Part shown: piece by piece, positions 1 to 5,276 of the stretch
How the letters are laid out: every line of letters begins with the position of its first letter
Numbering within the stretch: position 1 is the stretch's first letter
DNA from: CAYSAA01 sp964428905
Lineage (GTDB): Bacteria; Atribacterota; Phoenicimicrobiia; Phoenicimicrobiales; Stramentimicrobiaceae
DNA: 6,237 bases
Assembly (NCBI GenBank): GCA_964428905.1
Contig: CAYSAA010000177.1
Coordinates: 1-6,237 of the forward strand
Direction: 5' to 3'
Translations under genes and position numbers: made by a program
The notes under the pieces: model-generated
Seen by the model: the letters and a program-made list of their open reading frames with translations, nothing else
The model's database searches: none
Told to the model about the DNA's origin: nothing

Positions 1-617
1 GTGATAACGATTGTCATACAATATTTTTGATTTGTTGTTAAATTTAAATTCATAAATTCCTGATAAGACATAGTGTAGCCTTTCCCAATAGTTGGATCAT
101 TGCTGATCACTTCTTTTTTCTCAGAATCAAAACCGGTAATAACCCGGGCATGAGCCAGTGGATTAGTCTCTTTGTATTCCTGTATTACTATTAATGGAAT
201 ATTATTGTATAAATATTCTTCAATCTCTTCCATTGTCAACACTGTGAATGATGCGTCAAATCCTAAATCTTTGGCAAATTTCACCATTTTATAGATATCT
301 CCCAAACCATCGGGCTTAATTATTTTTTGCGCTAACTCCTGTTGACTTACTTGTATACCAAAAAAATCTAATGCCATTGAACCGGATGCTGGTAAGCACC
401 AGTCAGTCCCTGCATATTTCTGATATGGCACTTCCAAATATATTGAGCTTAACTTAGCTTTATCCTCAATCCCCGGTATTAAATTATTACTAATGCTATT
501 ATCTTGTTCTTCGTTTGCTACTTCCGGTAGAACCCCGCTACAGGATGTTAGTAAGAAAATTGTACTGATGATTATCAGTATTTTGCTTGTATTAAGTAAT
601 TTTCCCCAAACTTTCAT
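1..617 (-). CDS. C39-like cysteine peptidase lipoprotein, N-terminal part (runs off the left edge)
   Basis: An open frame on the minus strand starts at ATG 615-617 and is still open at the window edge, giving 205 complete codons. Residues 1-26 form a lipoprotein signal: a charged start, a hydrophobic run (ILIIISTIFLL) and the lipobox LTSC with the lipidated Cys26. The mature protein should therefore sit on the outer face of the cytoplasmic membrane. After a polar linker, residues 60-205 look like a Peptidase_C39-type papain fold: VPYQ (Gln66, possible oxyanion-hole residue), WCLPASGSMAL with candidate nucleophile Cys74, LAHARVITGF with His156, and NDP with Asp174. The triad therefore looks complete. 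An AAGGAG ribosome site (628-633) lies 10 nt upstream. Its leader carries two cyclic-di-GMP riboswitches, so expression is likely second-messenger controlled. The substrate is unknown; a bacteriocin-exporter role is unlikely because no transporter domain or transporter gene is visible. The fold is fairly sure, peptidase activity less so. Confidence 0.85.
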   Translation of the reverse strand, partial: MKVWGKLLNTSKILIIISTIFLLTSCSGVLPEVANEEQDNSISNNLIPGIEDKAKLSSIYLEVPYQKYAGTDWCLPASGSMALDFFGIQVSQQELAQKIIKPDGLGDIYKMVKFAKDLGFDASFTVLTMEEIEEYLYNNIPLIVIQEYKETNPLAHARVITGFDSEKKEVISNDPTIGKGYTMSYQEFMNLNLTTNQKYCMTIVI

Positions 618-673
618 ATTATCTACTCTCCTTGTTCTCAGCTGAAAAAGTAATCAAAGTTTGGGCTAAAATG

Positions 674-700
674 AAAAAAAGGTGGTAGCCTGGCAACCTT
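674..700 (-). terminator. Possible expression platform of the gene-proximal riboswitch (weak hairpin plus U7)
   Basis: On the minus-strand RNA, AAGGU (700-696) can pair with ACCUU (683-679), followed by seven U (680-674). The 5' arm is part of the P2 3' strand of the proximal aptamer, so this hairpin and the aptamer could not coexist. A second option pairs GGUUG (698-694) with CUACC (688-684) with one mismatch. Both stems are short, so this is a candidate terminator rather than a clear one. Confidence 0.4.
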
Positions 701-766
701 AGTCTTTTGACTTTAAGGCCCATAACTTTGCGTCCTATCCTTTCGAATAGTTTGCCTTTTTCAACC
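684..766 (-). promoter_or_regulatory. Cyclic-di-GMP-I (GEMM-I) riboswitch aptamer, gene-proximal copy
   Basis: Read on the minus strand, the RNA has the GEMM-I core in order: GGCAAAC, then P1b CUAUUC-GAAA-GGAUAG with its GAAA tetraloop, then GGACGCAAAG, then P2 with arms GGCCUU and AAGGUU and inner stem AGUC-AAAA-GACU, then GGUUGCC. P1 closes as GGUUG (766-762) with CUACC (688-684), with one mismatch. The G before CAAAC matches the G that recognises cyclic-di-GMP in the Vibrio Vc2 aptamer, whereas cGAMP-type GEMM-Ib RNAs have A there (from memory). The aptamer lies about 66 nt upstream of the C39 lipoprotein start and is the second of two in series. Confidence 0.93.
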
Positions 767-786
767 TTAGTTTTTTAATTAATTAT

Positions 787-830
787 AAAAGAAAAAGAAG
801 TCGGCAGTCTGGCAATCTTAGCAACTTCTT
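787..830 (-). terminator. Intrinsic terminator overlapping the distal riboswitch
   Basis: On the minus-strand RNA, AAGAAGUUG (830-822) pairs with CGACUUCUU (803-795) over 9 bp with one G-U, with an 18-nt loop, followed by the U-rich run UUUCUUUU (794-787). The 5' arm lies in the P2 apical hairpin of the distal aptamer (GCAA-GAAG-UUGC). The 3' arm takes the last base of the P1 3' strand CUGCC. Terminator and ligand-bound aptamer should therefore exclude each other, which predicts antitermination when cyclic-di-GMP is bound. Confidence 0.7.
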
Positions 831-886
831 GCTTTAGACCCAGTCCTTTGCGTCCTATCCTTTCGAATAGTTTGCCTTTTTCAACC
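803..886 (-). promoter_or_regulatory. Cyclic-di-GMP-I (GEMM-I) riboswitch aptamer, distal copy (transcribed first)
   Basis: It has the same core as the proximal copy: GGCAAAC, P1b CUAUUC-GAAA-GGAUAG, GGACGCAAAG, then P2 with arms GGUCU and AGAUU around an inner stem AGCAA-GAAG-UUGCU, then UUGCC. P1 closes as GGUUG (886-882) with CUGCC (807-803), using one wobble and one mismatch. The presumed ligand-contacting bases (G before CAAAC, A in GCAAAG, C in UUGCC) are all kept, so the aptamer looks functional and cyclic-di-GMP specific. It sits roughly 55 nt after the predicted transcription start and has a clearer terminator than the proximal copy. Confidence 0.93.
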
Positions 887-925
887 TCTAATCAATGTAG
901 TTGTATGAATTATTTATTTGTTAAT

Positions 926-936
926 CTTCTTTTTCT
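926..936 (-). other. Leader segment complementary to the distal terminator (candidate antiterminator)
   Basis: The minus-strand RNA here reads AGAAAAAGAAG. It is perfectly complementary over 11 nt to CUUCUUUUUCU (800-790), which is most of the terminator 3' arm plus the start of its U-tract. The pairing would enclose the distal aptamer as an outer stem and block the terminator. Both strands are low in complexity, so chance is possible. Confidence 0.45.
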
Positions 937-947
937 GTTCTACTATA

Positions 948-977
948 ATTATTCCCCATTCAAGAATTTTTAGACAA
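948..977 (-). promoter_or_regulatory. Predicted sigma-70-type promoter for the riboswitch-C39 transcript
   Basis: On the minus strand, TTGTCT (977-972, 4 of 6 to TTGACA) and AATAAT (953-948, 5 of 6 to TATAAT) are separated by 18 nt. Transcription would begin near 941, upstream of the candidate antiterminator and both aptamers. The region is A/T-rich, so false matches are easy; the position is the main support. Confidence 0.45.
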
Positions 978-1054
978 TAAGCGAATAATTTATTTATTTT
1001 AGAATTGTGGAAGGGTAATTTGTTTTAGTTGATAATAATTTAATGATTTAAAAT

Positions 1055-2410
1055 CTACTGGTTAGTTTTTTCTGATAATTTCTTGTTTCGTGTAATCATT
1101 TTTCTTTTAATTTCTTTCTCAAAACCTCGCTCAGTTGGGAAATAGTATTTCCTGTTTTTCAATTGTTTCGGAAGATGCTGCTGTTGAACCAGTGCATCCT
1201 GAAAATGATGGGCATATTGATAACCTTTCCCGTATTTCATCTCTTTCATCATCCTGGTCGGGGCATTGCGGATAACCAGCGGCACCGGTAAATGACCATA
1301 TTTTTTGATATCCTGTCCGGCTATCTGTCTTCCTTTATATAATGCATTGCTTTTTGGGGCATTGGCCAGGTAAACAGCTGCCTGAACAAGTGCTAAATCT
1401 CCTTCCGGCATACCCAGAAAATGAACTGCTTGCATGGCCGAAACGGCAACAGAGAGAGCTGAGGGGTCTGCATTTCCCACATCCTCAGAAGCAAACCTGA
1501 TAAGCCTCCGGGCAATATAGAGAGGGTTCTCTCCTGCTTCGATCATACGGGTAACCCAGTAAAGAGCCGCATCCGGATCAGAATCACGCATACTCTTATG
1601 CAGGGCAGAAATGATATTGTAATGTTCTTCCCCGCTTTTATCATAGCGAAGGTTTGTTTTTTGGACAATTTCTTGTATCAGTTTTTGGTCTATTTTGATG
1701 ATTTCTTGTGCATGATTTGCATGATAAGAATTTACTGTAACTGCAAATTCCAGGATATTTAAAGCTACCCGGGCATCCCCGTATGAGAGCTGTATGATAA
1801 AATAAATCACGCTATCATCAATCTCAACAGTCAGATTTCCTAATCCATTTTCCTGGTCTTTTAAGGCACGTTGGATAATGTGATACAGATCTTCATTAGA
1901 AAGGGGTTCCAGAACATAAACACTGGAACGGGATAACAAGGGAGAAATTACTTCAAAAGAAGGATTCTCGGTGGTTGCACCAATCAATATAATGGTTCCA
2001 TCCTCCACATAAGGGAGGAAGGCATTTTGTTGTGTTTTGTTAAATCGGTGAATTTCATCCACGAATAAAATCGTCTTTTGCTGATGATAAGTCCACCGTT
2101 GATGAATTTTCGTAATCATCTTTTTTAAATCCGGAATACCTGATGTTACGGCACTGAATTGTACAAAATGACTTTTAGTCATCCCGGCAATAATCATGGC
2201 AAGTGTTGTTTTGCCGGAACCCGGTGGCCCCCAGAGTATCATTGATTGTAATTGGTCTTTTTCAATAGACATACGCAGGGGTTTACCTTTGCCAATGATC
2301 TGTTCCTGCCCGACAAACTTATCCAGATTTCTTGGTCTTATCCGATCCGCCAACGGAGCAGACAGCATAGATTTACTAAAATGTGTATCTTGCTGATGAA
2401 AAAGATCCAT
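1055..2410 (-). CDS. rarA: Replication-associated recombination protein RarA (MgsA), AAA+ ATPase
   Basis: This 451-residue protein is of typical RarA/MgsA/Mgs1 length. RarA is a cytoplasmic clamp-loader-like ATPase that acts at stalled replication forks, where the E. coli protein works with SSB and RecA. Visible motifs are Walker A GPPGSGKTT (61-69), Walker B LFVDEIHRF (115-123), sensor 1 GATTENPSF (144-152), the arginine finger region LLSRSSVY (Arg161) and sensor 2 GDAR (211-214). The C-terminal MgsA oligomerisation part follows, with family signatures SMRDSDPDAALYW (273-285), RFASEDVGNADP (305-316) and KSNALYKG (353-360). The ATG at 2408-2410 follows a GAGGG ribosome site (2417-2421) by 6 nt. 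It is divergent from the nitrilase gene across 180 bp. No GC-rich terminator follows its stop, so some read-through into the riboswitch region is possible. I could not pin its promoter. Confidence 0.97.
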   Translation of the reverse strand: MDLFHQQDTHFSKSMLSAPLADRIRPRNLDKFVGQEQIIGKGKPLRMSIEKDQLQSMILWGPPGSGKTTLAMIIAGMTKSHFVQFSAVTSGIPDLKKMITKIHQRWTYHQQKTILFVDEIHRFNKTQQNAFLPYVEDGTIILIGATTENPSFEVISPLLSRSSVYVLEPLSNEDLYHIIQRALKDQENGLGNLTVEIDDSVIYFIIQLSYGDARVALNILEFAVTVNSYHANHAQEIIKIDQKLIQEIVQKTNLRYDKSGEEHYNIISALHKSMRDSDPDAALYWVTRMIEAGENPLYIARRLIRFASEDVGNADPSALSVAVSAMQAVHFLGMPEGDLALVQAAVYLANAPKSNALYKGRQIAGQDIKKYGHLPVPLVIRNAPTRMMKEMKYGKGYQYAHHFQDALVQQQHLPKQLKNRKYYFPTERGFEKEIKRKMITRNKKLSEKTNQ

Positions 2411-2524
2411 AATTTTCCCTCGAATTTTATTTACTATCTTATCATTTTTCCATTGATTTTAAAATAATGCAAATGATTGCCCTTATATTTTATATATCTG
2501 ATAAAGAAATTTTACATTAATATT

Positions 2525-2552
2525 TTGTTATATTAAACAATTCGTTTATAAT
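2525..2552 (+). promoter_or_regulatory. Predicted promoter of the tandem nitrilase gene
   Basis: TTGTTA (2525-2530, 4 of 6) and a perfect TATAAT (2547-2552) are 16 nt apart, giving a start near 2559 and a leader of about 30 nt. The short inverted repeat TTGTT-ATATTA-AACAA (2525-2540) covers the -35 box and could be an operator, though it is only 5 bp per arm. Confidence 0.55.
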
Positions 2553-2590
2553 ATAGACAATAAAATTAATCAAAAAAATATGGACCATTC

Positions 2591-4243
2591 ATGGATCATA
2601 ATATCATTCGTGTTGCCTATCTTCAATTAGAAGCTAAATCTTATAAAAGACAGGCAGAAAATAAAGAAAACATTTTTAGATTTTTAAAAAAAGCAGTTCA
2701 ATCAAAACCTGATTTGATAGTGCTGCCGGAGTGTATATTCCCCTGCTATTTCTTATCTCCTCGTATTATTGGAACTTATGAAAAGCTTGCATCCTTAACT
2801 GAACAATTCTTAAAAGAAATCAAAATGTATGCCAAAAAATATAAAACCTTTATAGCTGTTGGAATACCTGAATATATAAAAGACAATAAAACACTTTATA
2901 ATTCAGCTATTCTGATCAATGATGAGGGTTCAGAAGTTGGTAGCGTAAAAAAATCTTTTTTATGGCATTTTGATAACAAATGGTTTAGTAAGGACGATCA
3001 ATATCCGGTCTTTAAAACAAAGATAGGCAAAATCGGAATGTTTATCTGTGCTGATGGTCGTCTTCCTGAAATTACTCGAAGTCTTGCCTTGCAGGGGGCT
3101 GAAATATTACTGGATCTTACCAATTGGGTTACCAGTGGTCTGGACAGAAAAACATGGTCTAATCCCCAAGTGGAATATATGGTACCTACCAGGGCTTTAG
3201 AAAATAAAGTATGGATTGTAGCTGCCAATAAAGTGGGATTTGAAGAAAAGACAATTCAATACTGTGGCAAGAGTTCAATCTTTTCTCCTGAAGGCAAAAT
3301 AATGGCTATAGCTTCTATTGACAAAGAAGAAATACTGATTGGAGATATTGATCTTTCTTTATCTCATGACAAAACTATTTCCGGTACTATTGATGTCTTT
3401 AAAGACAGGCGTTCTGAACAATACCACTTGCTTACCTTACCATATGAAAAATTAGCTATTAGACAAAACAAAACCAAAACATCAAAAGATCCATTTGCTG
3501 CGGTTATTCAAATACAATCAAAAAGCAACCAATCTCTGCAGGAATATATGAAAAAGATAGCATACTTTTTTCATACCCTTATAGAACAGGATGTAGACAT
3601 TCTAACATTTTCTCAAAATAACAACATCCCCTTTAACCAAACCCAGGAAATCTTAAATCAATTAAAGGATTTGACCAGAGATTGTCCGGCTCTTTGTTCA
3701 ATTGTACTAAAAGAACAAGAAGGACCAAGTAAATTTAAAACAATCTTTCTCATTGAGTCCGGGAAAATGATCGGTAAGTACAGAAAGACACATTTGGAAA
3801 TAAGTGAAAAAAATACCCTGGCAAGGGGAAATGATTTACCAATCTTTGAAACAAACTTTGGCTATATAGGTTTGATGCTGGATTATGAAGGCTATTTTCC
3901 GGAGATTGCCAGGATATTGACTTTAAAGGGAGCACAAATGATTATCTGGCCTTGCCAATTTTCTCAGGATGAACAAATCAAAATAGGTCAGACCAGAAGC
4001 GCAGAAAATAAGGTTTTTTTAATCTGTCCAAACTCTATCCAGAAACAATTTATTGGACACAGTATTATTACTTCTCCATCTGGACAGATTATTGCCGGTT
4101 GTCTTGAAAATTCAGAAATGGCAACTATGTCTAAAATTTCTACCAATCTTGCTGAAGATAAAATTATTGTCCCTTATACTGATGCTATCCTTGACCGACA
4201 ACCGGAATCTTACCACTTGCTGACAACTCAGAAAAAGATTTGA
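2591..4243 (+). CDS. Tandem nitrilase-superfamily protein: active first domain, degenerate second domain
   Basis: This 550-residue protein is about twice the normal carbon-nitrogen hydrolase length (260-300). Domain 1 (about 5-285) has the catalytic triad: Glu47 in VLPEC, Lys121 in VKKSFL and Cys153 in GMFICADGRLPE. Domain 2 (about 300-545) aligns to it: Glu47 becomes Gln342 (TFSQN), Lys399 is kept (YRKTHL), and Cys153 becomes Asp431 (GLMLDYEGYFPE). Both halves end in a similar motif, DRRSEQYHLLT (272-282) and DRQPESYHLLT (535-545), which supports an internal duplication or a fusion of two relatives. No signal peptide is seen, so it is probably cytoplasmic. Domain 1 likely hydrolyses an amide, carbamoyl or nitrile C-N bond; the substrate cannot be read from the sequence. 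Domain 2 may be structural, since nitrilase folds normally pair. The ribosome site is weak (GGA at 2582-2584, 6 nt before ATG). Confidence 0.92.
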   Translation: MDHNIIRVAYLQLEAKSYKRQAENKENIFRFLKKAVQSKPDLIVLPECIFPCYFLSPRIIGTYEKLASLTEQFLKEIKMYAKKYKTFIAVGIPEYIKDNKTLYNSAILINDEGSEVGSVKKSFLWHFDNKWFSKDDQYPVFKTKIGKIGMFICADGRLPEITRSLALQGAEILLDLTNWVTSGLDRKTWSNPQVEYMVPTRALENKVWIVAANKVGFEEKTIQYCGKSSIFSPEGKIMAIASIDKEEILIGDIDLSLSHDKTISGTIDVFKDRRSEQYHLLTLPYEKLAIRQNKTKTSKDPFAAVIQIQSKSNQSLQEYMKKIAYFFHTLIEQDVDILTFSQNNNIPFNQTQEILNQLKDLTRDCPALCSIVLKEQEGPSKFKTIFLIESGKMIGKYRKTHLEISEKNTLARGNDLPIFETNFGYIGLMLDYEGYFPEIARILTLKGAQMIIWPCQFSQDEQIKIGQTRSAENKVFLICPNSIQKQFIGHSIITSPSGQIIAGCLENSEMATMSKISTNLAEDKIIVPYTDAILDRQPESYHLLTTQKKI

Positions 4244-4267
4244 TAATTATCAGATAGCTGATATAAT
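4240..4267 (+). promoter_or_regulatory. Predicted promoter of the lipid-kinase gene
   Basis: TTGATA (4240-4245, 5 of 6) overlaps the TGA stop of the nitrilase gene, and a perfect TATAAT (4262-4267) follows after 16 nt. Transcription would start near 4274, leaving a leader of about 60 nt. This suggests the kinase can be expressed independently of the nitrilase gene even though the two are collinear and 90 nt apart. Confidence 0.55.
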
Positions 4268-4333
4268 TTTCATATTTCATTAAATCTCAAAGAATATTCT
4301 AATGATTATAGAATCTAAAAGGAAAAAACCAAA

Positions 4334-5236
4334 TTGAAAACCGAACTAATTATCAACCAAACTGCAGGTGGGGGAAAACCGGAAAAGTTATTACCGGAAA
4401 TTTTTAAAAATTTCGATGCAATGAATTTGCCATACCATACCAGTTGGACCACCTCCTCGGGAGGGGCCACAGAATTAGCCCGTCAGGCTGCAGATAACGG
4501 TGCGAATCCTATTATTTCGGTTGGAGGGGATGGAACCATCAACGAAATAATTAACGGAATCCTCACTTCCCAAAATCAACCGGCACTGGGAATAATCTCA
4601 GCTGGATGGGCCAATGATTTTATCAAAAGTACTTCTATACCTACTGATATCTATCAGGCATGCCAAGTTATCAAGAAAAGAAAAACAAAAAACATCGATG
4701 TGGGATTAATCAATAACCAAATCTATTTTGCCAATGTCTGCGGCATTGGTTTCGATGCAGAAATTGCCGCACTGGCCAATCAAATAAAAACAGACCATCC
4801 TCACTGGAAGGCCTTGAGTGCCTATGTCTATGTTTTCGCTACTATCCGGAAACTATTATTTCCTCTTCCTTCTTTTAAGGCCAAAATCACTATAGACAAT
4901 CAGGTCATAGAAGGAGAAATGTTTTTTTTAGCAATCGCCAACGGCAGAATTGAAGGAGGAAAATTTAATATTGCCCCGGAGGCGGAAATTGATGACGGTT
5001 TGCTAGATATCTGCCTCGTTGGGAAAATGGGTAGAATACGATGTCTCTATCTATTACCAAAAGCAATGAAAGGGACTCACCGGGATGTGCAAGAAGTCAG
5101 TTTTTTCCAGGGAAAAGAAATACTGCTGGAGTCTGAAAAACCGATAACAGCCCAGGTTGCCGGTGAAATGTTAATACCACAGAAAAAATATCATGTAGAA
5201 ATCTTGCCAAAAAAACTTAACTTATTGGTATCTTAA
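4334..5236 (+). CDS. Diacylglycerol/lipid kinase family protein (DagK catalytic domain, YegS/BmrU-like)
   Basis: This 300-residue protein is of normal length for bacterial soluble lipid kinases, which phosphorylate diacylglycerol or related lipids with ATP at the inner membrane surface. Motifs are the N-terminal LIINQTAGGGK (5-15), the nucleotide-binding GGDGT (64-68, SVGGDGTINEIINGI), GWANDF (91-96, where the family usually has GT.NDF) and DDGLLD (220-225) in the C-terminal beta-sandwich. The usual C-terminal DGE reads AGE (276-278), losing an Asp described as catalytic in Staphylococcus DgkB (from memory). Substrate or activity may therefore differ. The start is TTG: an in-frame TAA at 4316-4318 rules out an upstream start, and GGA (4321-4323) lies 10 nt ahead. 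It has a promoter-like site of its own and runs convergent with the reductase gene. Confidence 0.93.
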   Translation: MKTELIINQTAGGGKPEKLLPEIFKNFDAMNLPYHTSWTTSSGGATELARQAADNGANPIISVGGDGTINEIINGILTSQNQPALGIISAGWANDFIKSTSIPTDIYQACQVIKKRKTKNIDVGLINNQIYFANVCGIGFDAEIAALANQIKTDHPHWKALSAYVYVFATIRKLLFPLPSFKAKITIDNQVIEGEMFFLAIANGRIEGGKFNIAPEAEIDDGLLDICLVGKMGRIRCLYLLPKAMKGTHRDVQEVSFFQGKEILLESEKPITAQVAGEMLIPQKKYHVEILPKKLNLLVS

Positions 5237-5238
5237 TA

Positions 5239-5276
5239 AGAAATTGTTTTCATAGATTTCCAGGTTAAACAATTCT
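5239..5276 (+). terminator. Inverted repeat between convergent genes, possible bidirectional terminator
   Basis: AGAAATTGTTT (5239-5249) and AAACAATTCT (5267-5276) are inverted repeats over 10 bp with one bulged A and a 17-nt loop. They begin 3 nt after the kinase stop, and the second arm overlaps the last codons of the reductase. The stem is A/T-rich and lacks a clean U-tract, so termination is an inference from its position. Confidence 0.35.

Larger units (their letters stand above)
726..887 (-). repeat. 42-nt identical direct repeat (726-767 and 846-887), the shared aptamer cores
   Basis: Positions 726-767 and 846-887 are identical over 42 nt at an offset of exactly 120 nt. The repeat covers P1 5' strand, GGCAAAC, P1b and GACGCAAAG. 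Outside it, the P2 halves differ in sequence but keep the same fold, and the 3' halves diverge into different expression platforms. This points to duplication of a whole riboswitch unit followed by divergence outside the ligand-binding core. Confidence 0.9.

Noticed and set aside
684..886. cGAMP-specific GEMM-Ib identity for the riboswitches
   Set aside because: Both copies have G, not A, directly before CAAAC, which fits cyclic-di-GMP recognition. This rests on memory of the Vc2 structure.
681..890. A CRISPR array or mobile-element repeat
   Set aside because: Only two units, and every part of the repeat is explained by the GEMM-I fold with compensatory changes.
2196..2467. Two plus-strand open frames of 66 and 71 codons
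   Set aside because: They lie mostly antisense to the conserved Walker A end of rarA; no protein family features or convincing ribosome sites.
2411..2590. A promoter for rarA on the minus strand
   Set aside because: Several A/T-rich partial matches exist, none with both a good -35 and -10 at proper spacing, so none is called.
2580..2630. 16-codon upstream frame as a real leader peptide gene
   Set aside because: No ribosome site of its own, and the ATG is explained by an 11-nt near-duplication.
2998..3935. Minus-strand open frames at 2998-3228 and 3750-3935
   Set aside because: Antisense shadows of the tandem nitrilase gene, whose conserved motifs cover the same bases.
4248..4263. Hairpin TATCAG-ATAG-CTGATA as terminator of the nitrilase gene
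   Set aside because: The 6-bp stem has only two G-C pairs and no proper U-tract, and its 3' arm overlaps a perfect TATAAT.
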